This document shows positions 19,930-29,999 of a DNA stretch of 64,000 bases, one piece after another. The notes below the pieces were generated by a model that saw only the letters and a program-made list of their open reading frames with translations, ran no database searches and had not been told where the DNA came from. Each line of letters starts with the position of its first letter. The first letter of the stretch is position 1. Position numbers and translations under genes: made by a program. Source of the stretch: Lepidostoma basale (lineage: Eukaryota > Arthropoda > Insecta > Trichoptera > Lepidostomatidae); assembly GCA_022606425.2 (NCBI GenBank), contig JAHDVF020001254.1, positions 124,001 to 188,000 on the forward strand, read 5' to 3'.

Positions 19930-20460
19930 ATACTTTTACTTGTTTAAACAAATATAACTGCACTAGGATTTACAACACTCTATTTCACTTGTCACATACA
20001 TGTGTCGAAGCAAGGGCAGACACAGTACTAAAAAAGTTTTGAGGACTTCCGAGATGAAGACACTGAGGACGATAGCAGGCAAGACACTGAGAGATCGCGT
20101 GAGGAACACCAAAATAAGAGAGATTTGTGAGGTTGAGGATATTATAAGATGTAACAGACAGCGAAAAAGGAACTGGTCATATTCAAAGAATGGACACCAC
20201 CAGACTCTCTACATAATCAGCCTCATGGGACTTGTCCTAGTGAAAGACCTAAATGATGGAATGACAGCTGGGAGTCTACCTCACAGGAGGAACAACACTC
20301 GAGAGAACAGACCACATGGGTCTACTACAAGGAAGAAGAAGAAGAAGACATACATGTTTCGATTATAACTTTTTTCAATGTACAAAATTTGAATATTTTT
20401 TTGTGAAATAAAGTGTTGTGCAATTATATTTATTCAAATATGAATCCACAACACAAAGTG
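19930..20460. repeat. PAL-D element split by an RTE-5 fragment
   Basis: AATATAACTGCACTAGG..TACAACACTCTATTTCACTT (about 19950-19992) is inverted at about 20402-20440 (TGTGAAATAAAGTGTTGTGC..ATATTTATTCAAATA). ATACATGTGTCGAAGC and ACATGTTTCGATTATAAC flank the insert and match the PAL-D core seen at 28275-28300. The LINE piece lies between them. Confidence 0.5.
20000..20345 (+). mobile_element. RTE-5 LINE 3' end
   Basis: Frame: VLRTSEMKTLRTIAGKTLRD, RVRNTKIREICEVEDIIR, then decayed QRxxWxxHxxxMxxxR, and a tail of GAAGAAGAAGAAG. The same block (RTIAG..LRDRVRN..IxEIC) is found at 54655-54965 and 55480-55880. A 122-codon ORF covers most of it but includes frameshifted stretches. Confidence 0.75.
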
Positions 20461-20479
20461 AAGGCGAATATAAAAGAAA

Positions 20480-20660
20480 CTTTCACTTGTTTTTACACCG
20501 TTTTAATTTTGTCAAACCCATAGGTTTTCCCTCCTACCTGGGCTTCGTCGGGGTTACAAAACAAACTGAGTTCGAACTGAAAACAGTTTGTTTTGTTACC
20601 CTGACGAAACTCCGGTGCGAGTTAAACCAGTTGGTTTGTCAAAAATAAGCAAAAGTATTT
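20480..20660. repeat. PAL-E short palindromic element with long stem III-like arms
   Basis: CAAACCCATAGG..CTGGGCTTCGTCGGGGTTACAAAACAAACTG is followed by the inverted CAGTTTGTTTTGTTACCCTGACGAAACTC. The plus-strand part CTGACGA, AACTC/GAGTT stem, AAACC-AGTT-GGTTT, GTC (about 20602-20640) resembles a hammerhead with a longer stem III, but the G of GAAA is missing. Confidence 0.45.
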
Positions 20661-20969
20661 TTTTTTAAATATTAAAAATACAACACACATAAATAAAGTG
20701 CTTCATAGGTTAATATTATTTTACATGTCATTCAAAGAGAGGTAAATCAATTCAATTACATAATGTTCAAATGAACAAAAAATATTTTTGCGATAATAAT
20801 TTTTCCGAATTTGCAAATCATGTCATTGAAAAGATAATGGCGTTGAAATTATACATGTTCATAATAATAGAAATGTAACTTTTACTAATCTTAAAATTTG
20901 GGATAGGAAAAAGCAATTTAAACCAAAGTTATGATTTTAAATAATATATTATTGTAGTAGACAACTGCT

Positions 20970-21240
20970 AAAGGACGTTAAGATTCGTAAGATTTCATAT
21001 CTGGGTCATATTCTGCGGTTAGATAAATACAGTGTGCTCCAACTAATCCTGATTGGAAAAATTGGGGGGCAGCGTGGTCCTGGTAGAAGGCAAACGTCTT
21101 GGCTGTGCAACATAAGAGACTGGACCAGGATGAGACATGTGGGGGGGCTGTTCCTGGTTGCGCAAGATAGAGAAGCCTTCGCCGGAGTGATTGTCAACGT
21201 CAGAGGGACCTGATACGGCAAGAAGAAGAAGAAGATAATA
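20970..21240 (+). mobile_element. RTE-3 LINE 3' end
   Basis: Plus-strand frame VKIRKISYLGHILRLDKYSV, LIGKIGGQRGPGRRQTSWLC, NIRDWTRMRHVGGLF and a VIVNVRGT end, stop, then GGCAAGAAGAAGAAGAAG. Colinear with the minus-strand copy at 59370-59830. 5'-truncated, otherwise open. Confidence 0.8.
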
Positions 21241-21535
21241 TAATATAATAAATTTATTTTCAAGCCAATAATTGGTTTATTTATTTTGTGGCAAGATTAA
21301 TACCTGAACCCCAATAAAAACTTAAAATTATTATTTTAGATTTATTCAAAATATATTTGTTACAATAAATGCATAAAAGGTTCGAAAAACATCGTTTATC
21401 TATCAAAACTGACCACATTGATTAAGAGCTTTTGTATCGTGAAAAATGTTTGTTTTTGTTTTTAAATATAGGTTTATTTTAATATATTTTTTTTAATAAA
21501 TTGTTGTGTTACAAACTTACAAAAATATTGTTTAA
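21241..21535. other. No gene recognised
   Basis: AT-rich spacer with poly(T)/poly(A) runs. Confidence 0.4.
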
Positions 21536-21539
21536 AAAA

Positions 21540-21690
21540 ATTTAATGATTTTACTGAAATCTCTTAATCGAAGATCATTTTAAATAGTTATTTAATAACA
21601 CGATGTTATTATAATAACCATCCAGTCTGTGAATGCCAACCAGCCTATTAAAATCAATCGCATGTGTGATATTAAAAAACATGTTAATAT
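21540..21690. repeat. PAL-A, decayed copy
   Basis: Extension ATGATTTTACTGAAATCTCT, then AACACGATGTTATTATAATAAC and CAGTCTGTGAATGCC..CAGCCTATTAAAATC: the family order with the core mostly lost. Confidence 0.6.
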
Positions 21691-21734
21691 TTATAATAAC
21701 TATTATTTAAAAAAATATTCTGTTTAAGTGCGAC

Positions 21735-21880
21735 CTCTATCAGTTTATTACTTCTTGAACAATAAGTAAAAAAATCCATATTAAATTATATATACGAATA
21801 AAAACGTCTGTTTTCTTACGTTTTCTCTTACTATGGCATTATCAAATGTAGCAACAATCAAACGCATTGCTGTTTATATA
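21735..21880. repeat. PAL-P, decayed copy
   Basis: ATTACTTCTTGAACAATAAG (family extension), ATACGAATAAAAACGTCTG and ATGGCATTATCAAATGTAGC (about 21745-21850). Confidence 0.55.
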
Positions 21881-22135
21881 CCCGAACTGAAGAATGAGCT
21901 AATGGAGTAGAAGACTGTAAAAAGGTAATTGATGTGGTTAAATACAACTTGATAATATGGAACAAAATGAAAAAAACAAAACGTGAATGTGTTACTTGGA
22001 AATAATTTGAATATTTCATGACTACTTACAGTACATACCTGTATATATAATACAATGTTTAATTTTTTTTTAAATGAAACCTTGTTTTTTTTCACTTTTT
22101 GGGGTATTTTTCTCTAATTGTTTCGATTGCACTTT
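21881..22135. other. No gene recognised
   Basis: AT-rich spacer. Confidence 0.4.
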
Positions 22136-22139
22136 CATA

Positions 22140-22525
22140 ATAGCGCGCAAAAGGCTGGAGGCATTTGAGATGTGGACCTATCGACGGGTTTCCCATGTTT
22201 CATGGAAGGACCACATTACAAATGAAGAAGTTCTCAGCAGAGTTCAAGAGAGAAGGCACGTGTTGCGAGAGGCGCGCAAGATGGATTGGTCATGTGTTGC
22301 GACACGAATGTTTCCTGCATAATGTGTTGGAGGGAATGGTCGAGGGATCGATTGGCACAGGACGACCTCGCCAAGAGTAGCTAGACCAGATAGAGCTAGT
22401 CGAGATATGGGCTGCACCTCTTATGCGGAGTTGAAGAGAGTTGCCGAGGACCGAGCGGAACAGAAGAGGAGATGCGTCGCCTTGCTGCAGGCCAATCGTT
22501 AGATTGAGACCGGAGAAGAAGACGG
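22140..22525 (+). mobile_element. RTE-8 LINE 3' portion
   Basis: Frame 1: KRLEAFEMWTYRRVSHVSWK, DHITNEEVLSRV. After a frameshift: RRARWIGHVLRHECFLHNVL, EGMVEGSIGTGRPRQE, then stops. The blocks AFEMW.YRR..rISW.D..TNEEVL and RR..WIGH.LRH are standard in RTE C-termini. It ends near GAGAAGAAGACGG (about 22510). A minus-strand relative is at 56990-57255. Confidence 0.75.
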
Positions 22526-22529
22526 TATA

Positions 22530-23125
22530 TTTGTCTCTAATTATTTCGAAGATTTTGCACCTTCATAATACTCGTAACAACAATATTAACTAACCTTTTT
22601 TTGTTACTTTTTACATTTATTTTTATATCTCTTTGGAATAAAATCATCAAGGTTAAAAATCATAAAATCAACAAGGGTAAAAATCTTCAAGAGTTGTATT
22701 GCCATAAGAAGTTATGATGATATTGTAAATATTAAAACTTTTGGTAAAATTTAATTAATTTTTTTAAACCGAAATAACGTTCACTTAAAATGTATAATTG
22801 GATTAATCCTTAATTTATTGTAAATGAAGATACTCGAAATGGAATTATGGAATTCTAGCGAACAGTTCTCAGGGGTATTGTTAATCAATTAATGTTTTCA
22901 TTTATACAAACTAGCAAAGAATTTACAGAAAGCAACATCAATTTGTCCTGATTAAGTCTCCCGCAGGGAATAGACAATGCGAATTTAAATTATTCTCTTT
23001 TTACGCGCTCGCTGCCACCAGCGGAACACTTAGCTCCAGGGGCTTCCAATACGCGGCCCGGACACTTAATAATTGATAATATTAAATAATAACGACTATT
23101 CTAGATTAATATATCAAGAAAATTG
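22530..23125. other. No gene recognised
   Basis: AT-rich, with a short GC-rich island at 22990-23070 (GCTGCCACCAGCGG, CGCGGCCCGGACAC). No ORF or splice pair assignable. Confidence 0.35.
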
Positions 23126-23134
23126 AAATGAGTC

Positions 23135-23350
23135 ATTATGAATTAACGTTGGAGAGGGTTCAAAAGAAAATCTTGAGAACCCTCTACCTGAGAGAGTACT
23201 GAGCTATAAATTTGCCGTTCCAACAACGTTCCTCTAGGGTATGCTAGGGAATAACTCCCTTAAACTGACGATGAAAGGGTTTACAGCGACACATTTTTTC
23301 AAGCTGATTCGAGTCACTATTGAAAACCCCTATGATGGTTACCTGCGGCA
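23135..23350 (+). mobile_element. Jockey-type LINE fragment
   Basis: Plus-strand reading LERVQKKILRTLYLREY (about 23149-23201) followed by a decayed FPTTFL.GML.Y-like segment. This matches the post-RT region in 33070-33447 (VERTQKKILRFLYLRERGYY). Many frameshifts. Confidence 0.65.
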
Positions 23351-23354
23351 AAGC

Positions 23355-23735
23355 CAACATCAATTTATTGTTCTAAACTCTGTCACGCAAAACCAACCTT
23401 CCTTTGGTGAAGGCAGTTGAAAGAACAATTCGTACGTTGAATTTAATCGCCTCGTATTTGGGCATTTTCTGTGTCAGTGTTCTTTAACAATATATTATAG
23501 TGCATGTCACGTGTAAACGGTGTGATAATTAGTTTTAATATATTTGCAATTTATAAATATAAGTACCTCTCAATACCTTTATTTTCTTCGTCATTACGTC
23601 ATAAAAGAGTTAACATAAATTTATATTTATTTTTAAGCTTATGGAATAATGAAATAAATAAATTTAAAAATCTATTTTGGATAAGACATAGTAAAAAATT
23701 GTTATTATCGTCGGCTTTCTAGAAACTTTATAATA
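23355..23735. other. No gene supported
   Basis: AT-rich. A 72-codon ORF (23504-23722) is low-complexity and not supported. Confidence 0.4.
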
Positions 23736-23739
23736 TTTA

Positions 23740-23905
23740 TAATATGTGAATATCATGGCATGATCATATGTGATGCATTTGATTATGCCTCAGACAGGCG
23801 AAACGTGTCACTCACATAAATTATAATAATACCCCAACCAAACAAACATTTATATTCCTATTACTTCATGGTTCAAGAACAATAAATTTTAAAAAAACGT
23901 TTCTC
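23740..23905. repeat. PAL-P copy
   Basis: Plus strand: TTTGATTATGCC, TCAGACA, GGCGAAACGTGTCACTCAC (about 23777-23818), then the extension-like ACTTCATGGTTCAAGAACAATAAA (about 23864-23888). The core fits GCC..GGC-GAAAC-GT-GTC. Confidence 0.6.
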
Positions 23906-25250
23906 GTGGTACTCTCTGACGAGAAACCAAATATATAAAGAATAGTAAATATAAAAAAGTGTTAGAAACTTTCCTTATTACCTTCAATATACACTTTCAT
24001 TCTCTATTAAAACTTGAATGAGGCATTTCATTGTTTTTCAACAAGAAGTGAAATGAATACATGAAAAAATTATCGGAACCCATCTGAGGAGCCCTGCTTT
24101 AACCGGATACGTTTACTTTGTCAAATGGAAACATTCAACTGTTTCCGGGGACTGCCTTTGAGATTTTTTTACGAACGAATGGGATTCTCTCTCCAAAAAT
24201 TTAACGTCATAATTTTAAATCTTTTATTCTTTTCGCTAGTGTTACAAATTCCCCCCCGAATTTAAATACATTTCAAAAATTCCGCTGTTTTAAACACGCA
24301 GAGTTACCAGATTGCTGAAAGTGTAAAGCCTCGATTAAATTATCTAATAATTAGTAAAAAAAAAATATTTTAAGTGAAATGATAATTATTTTAAAATGAT
24401 TCACTATTCAATAGCAATGTGCGTCAGCCATAATATTTGTTTATATCTATTTATATTCGCCTTCTCTTTATGTTGTTAATTCTTATTCGGTCTATATTAA
24501 AATACTCTTTGATATAAAACGGTTATTTTTATTTTTTTTAATAATTTCAATATAATCAAAAACTACATATTTTAGCATGACAACTTCGAAGGTTTAAATA
24601 AAAGTGATAATTGATATCTTGCTTACTTTCAATTATCCGTTTATTAATTTTTTTTAATATTTAACATAATTTTTACGCTTCATAATACGTATTATTTAGT
24701 TTCATTCTTGTTACAGTCCAAAATGTAAAGCAGCACGTTGGCGAAACCAGATGGAATTAAAAGAACAAGTGAAATGAAACTAAATATGTAATGCAAAGAA
24801 TGTATTTATTGACAACTTCCACAAATAAACTTAAAAAAAAACATTTTCAAACATTTTTTTTTAATTTCAAGAATATTTCACATAGAGCATTATTAAAATA
24901 AATAATATTGTTAATTATATTACGCTTTCATTATTATTAATATTATCCAAAAAAATTATTTGGGTAAGCGGCAACCCTACTTAAAACATATTTTAAATCA
25001 TAAGATATTCATTCCAACACTTAAGTACTGTTTTCAACGGATTTAAAGCGAATATTTAAAAGCATTGCAATATTTCTGTGGAATTAAGAAAGGATTTTTT
25101 ATTATCTGAAGTCCTGGGGGAAGCTGAATAAAAATATGTATAAGTAAAGGGCGCTGTATACGCGGTTGAAATGGGCTATACTCAATGTTGTGCCTTAATG
25201 ACATAGACTACAATTTGAATCGCTTAGTAATTTATATAAATTTGTTTTCA
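23906..25250. other. No gene or repeat recognised
   Basis: About 1.3 kb of AT-rich sequence. Only low-complexity ORFs; some unique-looking sequence near 24060-24200 and 25080-25200, without usable splice signals. Confidence 0.4.
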
Positions 25251-25256
25251 AAAAAT

Positions 25257-25744
25257 GTTGCTTTTATCTAATCGATGTATGATTGAGTGTATAGAATTCC
25301 ATAATGAAAAGAAAATAAACAAAAGTTGTTTAAAAATAGAAGAACTAAAAATTCTATAAGTGATAAAAAATATTCACGACACGTGTTTCGTCTTATGAGG
25401 ACATCTTCGAGTGTGCAGGCTTTAGAATAATATGTTAATTTATATAGACTTTGGGGTATGTCCCCCCCCCCCCACTTCTACACAGATTATTTGTGGAAGT
25501 GGTTAACAATTAAAGGTGCATTGTAAGTTTAGTTTCTGGGTATTTCTGTGGATTCTAAAAATTCTAAGAATTTCAAAAATATGATGACAGGATTCTAATT
25601 AACATATTATTCTAAAGCCTGCACACTCGAAGATGTCCTCAAAGACGAAACACGTGTCGTGAATATTTTTTATCACTTATAGAATTTTGAGTTCTTCTAT
25701 TTTTAAACAACTTTTGTTTATTTTCTTTTCGTTGCTTTTATCTA
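25257..25744. repeat. PAL-F palindromic element with 14-bp TSD and 35-bp extension
   Basis: GTTGCTTTTATCTA at 25257-25270 and 25731-25744 is an exact TSD. The first 35 bp (25271-25305) are outside the palindrome. Arms of about 130 bp (from 25306 and to 25730) enclose a ~170-bp non-palindromic centre with a C13 run near 25459. Core in the right arm: CTCGAAGA (25626-25633), T, stem GTC/GAC (25635-25637 with 25644-25646), GAAA (25647-25650), C, ACGT, GTC (25656-25658). The left arm carries the inverted copy at about 25377-25412. The heptamer has one inserted C. Confidence 0.85.
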
Positions 25745-26285
25745 TTAAAAATACTGGTAGATATTATATATCATTGATTCGAAATTTACCGAATGTATTT
25801 TTTAGTGATTAATTTTATCTCAATAGAGACGAAATGCTCCATTTTCTATTAGTTGTATTATTTACATATAAAATATATAAAAAAACGTTAATCTGTATGT
25901 CTATGCTTTTCTCGAAAATTACTAAACCGATTTAGCTAAATGTATCACAGTTTGTTTTTATTATTCCTTTTGAGAGTAGTTTCAATGAAATCCAATTTGT
26001 GAAATTGTTGCTAAAAATAAGCATGAAAAACATTAACCTGTCAAGTTGTATTGAGCTTAGCCCATAGGCATACCACTTAGGTTAGCCACAGATTAAATGA
26101 GGCATTCAAAGGAAAAGTGGACTAACCCACATGATGGCCAATATTGAGTTAACTATGGGAATGTGTCTAAAACATGTGTTTCTTCGATTCAAGAATGGAC
26201 TAAACTTAGTTTCAACAATATTCTTTAGATAGAAGTGTTTTTTTTGTTTTTGCATTTAAATATTTAAAAATATTCTCAATGCAAA
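25745..26285. other. No gene called; shares short words with the flank of the pseudogene
   Basis: AT-rich. AATTACTAAACCGATTTAGCTA (about 25917) resembles ends of other insect MITEs but could not be bounded. GTGGACTAACCCACATG (about 26121) recurs as GTGGACTAA-type words to 27000. Confidence 0.3.
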
Positions 26286-26334
26286 AGTGGACTATAATGG
26301 TCAGTCCAAAGTATTAGTGACGAAAATGAAGTTC

Positions 26335-26930
26335 ATGTATATTGTGTCCAATTCTGATTATGTGGTGAATGACATTGACTACAAATGTTTAGTGAGTGGT
26401 CATTCCTATTTACCATGTGATCAGGTTTAATTGAAAAACAAAAATGATTTTTTCTAGATATTTACAATCCGGAACACTGGATTCAAGTAATACAATCAGC
26501 CAGGAAAAGTAATCAATTAAAAATAATCTCAATGGAAAGGGATAATTTTTATTCAACAATTAAATTGGAGAGTAACATAGTAAATAGAAAGGACTCACTT
26601 GATGGATCCAAAGTAGAGTGGTTGAAAATACAGTGGTTGAGGTATACAAAAACCGAACCATTTAAAATATATTTCAAATACTCAAACAACATTGAAGTGA
26701 TTTTCTCCATAGTGGATATTTCAAAAAGATTGTCAGTCTCAATCACTACTCTAGATGCATTGTATCAACAAGGAAATACTATCACAGCGATGAAGAAGAA
26801 GGATTTAATTTCCTTCTTGACTTCGTACCGCCAATTTTACCACCATTTTTAAAACAATTTGAAGACCAATAATATTCAGTCAGATGTAATAGACGTGTCT
26901 GATTCCGAAAGGGATTAAAATTATAATAGA
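26335..26930 (+). pseudogene. DUF7869-like gene remnant
   Basis: Reading through two or three shifted frames gives DYKCLVSGHSYLPCDQ (about 26375-26424), GLIEKQK, then DIYNPEHWIQVIQSARKSN and MERDNFYSTIKLESNIVNRK..VEWLKIQWLRYTKTEPFKIYFK. The SGHSYLPCDRDF motif and this order are what I recall from the multi-copy arthropod DUF7869-type proteins, whose role is unknown and may be transposon-linked. The intact frame 26532-26852 is only its downstream part. Frameshift and stop between GLIEKQK and DIYNPEHW make it a pseudogene. Words such as AAAGTGGACTA recur on both sides, so it may sit inside a larger element. Confidence 0.5.
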
Positions 26931-26939
26931 TATATTTTC

Positions 26940-27255
26940 TATATACCTTAAATTTCATTTCACTTTTCTTCTAGCCTAATAAAAAAATGGACTAAACATA
27001 ATAAGACTTCAATGCAATAGTGGACCAAGCCACCAAAAAAGAGGTATTTATTAATTTTTTGGCCAAAAACGGATCTACATTAAAATTAACTGATCTTTTT
27101 TACCAAGAATCTTTTTTTACAATTAGTATATGTTGTAAAATTTACGTACCACAAAGAGATTAAATTTGATAATTTCTAAAATGCGCCATTACTCAAAACT
27201 ATGGTAGATGGGGTTAGTCCACTTTTGCTTTGACTGCCACAAATATTCCACAGAA
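26940..27255. other. No gene recognised
   Basis: AT-rich; contains more GTGGACTAA-type words (about 26990, 27020, 27220), perhaps belonging to the element that holds the pseudogene. Confidence 0.35.
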
Positions 27256-27259
27256 GAAG

Positions 27260-27590
27260 ATTTGTTTGGGTAGAATATTTCAAAATTGTCACGCAACGAT
27301 GTCAGAGGATCGTTCAAAGTGGTACTGAAAATCTGAAAGAAAGCAGGACGAGATGATACAGTCACGTCATGCGTAGAGATGAGGACTATTCACTAGAAAA
27401 AAGCACCAAAAATCCCCACTAGACCTAGAGGTAGAGGCTGATCCCTGGCAACATATTGGTTTAACATTGAGAAGAAAATGACAGCACATAATGTTACTGT
27501 TGGGACAACCCAAGATCCTGGCGCTTACGTACAAGGAGCCCAGACCCTAAATCAACCGGGATACGGGACAGGGAAAAAAGAAAAATACTT
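27260..27590 (+). mobile_element. RTE-7 LINE 3' end
   Basis: Decayed plus-strand frames with SHVMRRDEDYSLEKS (about 27360-27405) and ending TGIRDREKRKK (about 27556-27588), a typical WR..RRADP..TGIR RTE end with an A/G-rich tail. Multiple stops. Confidence 0.65.
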
Positions 27591-27591
27591 A

Positions 27592-27815
27592 TTGTTCTTC
27601 TTCTTTTAGACCTTTGGTCTGTTCCTCTAGTCAGGCTGGCCTTTCTTGGGAGGTTAACCCCCACCTATTCCTCCATTTCTTTGGCGGTCTTCCGGGGGGA
27701 CGGTAGCCAACAGGAATATGATGCGCCACAACGTGTAAGATTCTAGAGGGATCCATCCTCTGCACGTTCGCATTCCAATATCTTCTGCGTTGTGCGTAAC
27801 GGGGATTGATTTGAA
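27592..27815 (-). mobile_element. RTE-5 LINE 3' end
   Basis: Minus-strand frame RRRYWNANVQRMDPSRI, HIPVGYRPPGRPPKKWRNRW, GLTSQERPA, stop, with TAAAAGAAGAAGAAC tail at 27592-27606. It matches 41370-41580 and 55480-55880. Confidence 0.8.
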
Positions 27816-27819
27816 ATGA

Positions 27820-28225
27820 AGAAAAAGACGTAATAAAATAATACTTCTTGAAAACTGACATATTCATCAACGTTTGATAAGTTATCGTGTAAACAATATT
27901 ATTAATTGTTCTTGCTCTCTGATATTTCTACAACATAAAAAAATGAAAGATGAAAGCTTCAATATTCACACAACGCAAAAGCTAATACAATTAGCTACTC
28001 CGCCTCGTAAATATACACACTTCATTACAAATCATTCCCCGTAATACAGAATGCAGCTAGACATCACGAAATGGGATATTGTTACTTGGCGTCTAAGTTC
28101 CTCTGACATTTGACAGTACTCTCAGCTCTAGACCATGATATTTGACTATTCCCAAAGCAAACTGGTAAACCAATTTCACAATTGATTTGAAACATGAACC
28201 CAATAGAAGCGAACGTAATTATTAT
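27820..28225. other. No gene recognised
   Basis: AT-rich with unique-looking sequence at 28020-28180; nothing assignable. Confidence 0.4.
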
Positions 28226-28227
28226 AT

Positions 28228-28480
28228 AACGAAATAAATATAACTGCGCTCAGTATTACAACACTTTATTTCACTTATAACAGATATGTTTCAGTTATAA
28301 CGCAACCTTTTTCAATGTTCTCAATTTTAACAATAAAAAAGAATAGAGTGATCAATTACACAAAAAAGGGGTAGAATAATTTATAAAGGTGGAAGTCTGT
28401 GATAAGTGAAATAAAGTGTTATAATACTAAGTGCAGTTATATTTATTCAAATATAAATCCATAACACGAAGTGTAGGCGA
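28228..28480. repeat. PAL-D palindromic element
   Basis: AAATATAACTGCGCTCAG..ACAACACTTTATTTCACTTAT (28230-28278) is inverted at about 28398-28455 (ATAAGTGAAATAAAGTGTTATAA..GTGCAGTTATATTTATTCAAATA). The left arm holds ACAGATATGTTTCAGTTATAAC, a worn core. An extension-like piece with AACACGAAGTGTAGGCGAAG follows, as in 20448-20470. Confidence 0.6.
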
Positions 28481-28589
28481 AGTAATTACAAATGTTTGAA
28501 ATAAAACATTCAATGATGAATGCACCAATGTTATTACGTAATGTAATAAACTTCCTTTTACATTATGATGCATATTATTTTTAAAATAT

Positions 28590-28757
28590 ACTTGTATTAT
28601 GGTGGCGATGAGGTTCGCAACCCGACACACCGCGTCTCCCGCGGAGCGAAAAGAGAAGGATGGAGTGCCGCATCAGTAAAAGTGTGACAGTCCATTCTTT
28701 CTGCCTACCCTTTCGGGGAGACGGCGTGATGGTTAGTTAGTTAGTTACTTGTATTAT
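28590..28757 (+). mobile_element. SINE-T, 5'-truncated copy with exact 11-bp TSD
   Basis: ACTTGTATTAT at 28590-28600 and 28747-28757 flanks the 146-bp insert 28601-28746. It starts GGTGGCGATGAGGTTCGC, has the GC hairpin (GCGTCTCCCGCGG), GAAAAGAGAAGGATGGAGTG, then the RTE-T LINE end from AAAAGTGTGACAGTCCATTC to GGCGTGATGG and (TTAG)3. The junction between SINE body and LINE end is near 28678. Confidence 0.85.
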
Positions 28758-28759
28758 AT

Positions 28760-28895
28760 TTTAAAAGAAAATTATAAAGTTTTTGAATTCGATATGTGAT
28801 CTAATTATACGGGTCGAGGTCAGGCAAGAGTCACAGACGTACAATTTAGACCACGAGATTAAATATAAAGTTTATTTAAATATTTATTTTTCCAA
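28760..28895. other. No gene recognised
   Basis: Short AT-rich spacer. Confidence 0.4.
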
Positions 28896-28899
28896 TAAA

Positions 28900-29110
28900 A
28901 GGGACAAGTTGATTGATTCATAAAAAATCCTCCACATTGTTCTATCCCGACACACCTCTCGACCTTTCTCTATAGTTATATTTTTTTATTTCGAACATGC
29001 CCGTCTTTTAAGTATCAGATTAATTTGGTCATGCCATGTATTCCTCGTTTTAGTTCAACTGTTTTTTTTTTACATGTACACTGTTTGTATAGATTCTATG
29101 CATTTCGTTA
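28900..29110 (-). mobile_element. RTE-T subfamily 3, decayed
   Basis: The plus strand has ATCCTCCACATTGTTCTATCC, CGAACATGCC, ATTAATTTGGTCATGCCATG and TCCTCGTTTTAGTT (about 28928-29055), the complement of the 3' part of RTE-T-type elements. Both ends are lost. Confidence 0.5.
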
Positions 29111-29184
29111 CCTTAATATCTTTTTAATCTCTTGTTATCGAATGTAAAATCATAGAAAATGTTTTATTTAAACAATATAAAGAA

Positions 29185-29755
29185 TTAAGTTCTATCATAA
29201 AACCTAAAACCTATCCAAAAAAGCTAGAATGGCAGTGCACAATGGTGTTCTTCTACCGACCCTTATGTATGGAAGCGAAGCATGGAACTGGCAAAGGAAG
29301 GATGAAAGTAGAATAAATGCAGTAGAAATGAGATCTCTTGGACGAATGTGTGGATATTCTGTGTATGATAGAGTGTCGAATGAAAATATAAGAAGTGAAT
29401 GCGGTGCGAATGATGGTGTCATGAACAAAATAATGAAAGGATCATTAAGATGGTTTGGACATATGGAAAGAATGAATGAAGAAAGAATGGTAAAAAAATT
29501 ATATGTTAATGATGTAAATGGTATCAGAAATAGAGGAAGACCAAGGAAAACGTGGCACGATCAAATAAATCAAATATTGAATGTCGGCCATGTGAGGAGT
29601 CAGAGAAATCGACGCGTGCATGACACGATGTATGAATGTTGAGGAAGCGAGAGAAATATGTCAGGAAAGAAAGGTGTGGCAGTCCATTCTTTCTGCCTAC
29701 CCCTTCGGGGAGACGGCGTGATGGTTAGTTAGTTAGTTAGTTAAGTTCTATCATA
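29185..29755 (+). mobile_element. RTE-T LINE 3' portion with 15-bp TSD
   Basis: TTAAGTTCTATCATA at 29185-29199 and 29741-29755 flanks the 541-bp insert. The frame MAVHNGVLLPTLMYGSEAWN through WFGHMERMNEERMVKKLYVN to RSQRNRR is open for 137 codons, then a 2-base loss (CGACGCGTGCATG) shifts the frame just before the end. Tail (TTAG)4. One of the youngest-looking copies. Confidence 0.9.
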
Positions 29756-29807
29756 TTAAAAAAAAAAATTAAAAATATACATAAATATGTTTTATAAAAT
29801 TGATTTC

Positions 29808-29995
29808 GTTTTATCTCACTTAATTTTTAGTTTCGACCATTTTTGGCAGCTCGCTGCCATCTTCAGGTCTTCAGTCAGTAGGCTACCGAAACCGGTCGAA
29901 ATTAAAAATCAAGTGAAATAAAACTATATACAAATATTATAAAAGTTTTGTTTATAAATACTTACAAAGAACTTCCACCGAGAAATTTCATTTAA
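29808..29995. repeat. PAL-G palindromic element
   Basis: CGTTTTATCTCACTTAATTTTTAGTTTCGACC pairs with GGTCGAAATTAAAAATCAAGTGAAATAAAAC (about 29807-29930). Inside, CTGAAGATGGCAGCGAGCTGCC lies on the minus strand (about 29839-29861) and CTACCGAAACCGGTCG on the plus strand (about 29884-29899). The right extension (about 29930-29995) includes AACTTCCACCGAGAAATTTC. 48050-48150 is a second copy. Confidence 0.6.
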
Positions 29996-29999
29996 AAAC

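Noticed and set aside
26400..26460. Short intron (GTTTAATTG..TTTCTAG) inside the DUF7869-like sequence
   Set aside because: Reading through the supposed intron in a shifted frame gives GLIEKQK and DIYNPEHW, which continue the protein, so a frameshift plus stop explains it better than splicing.
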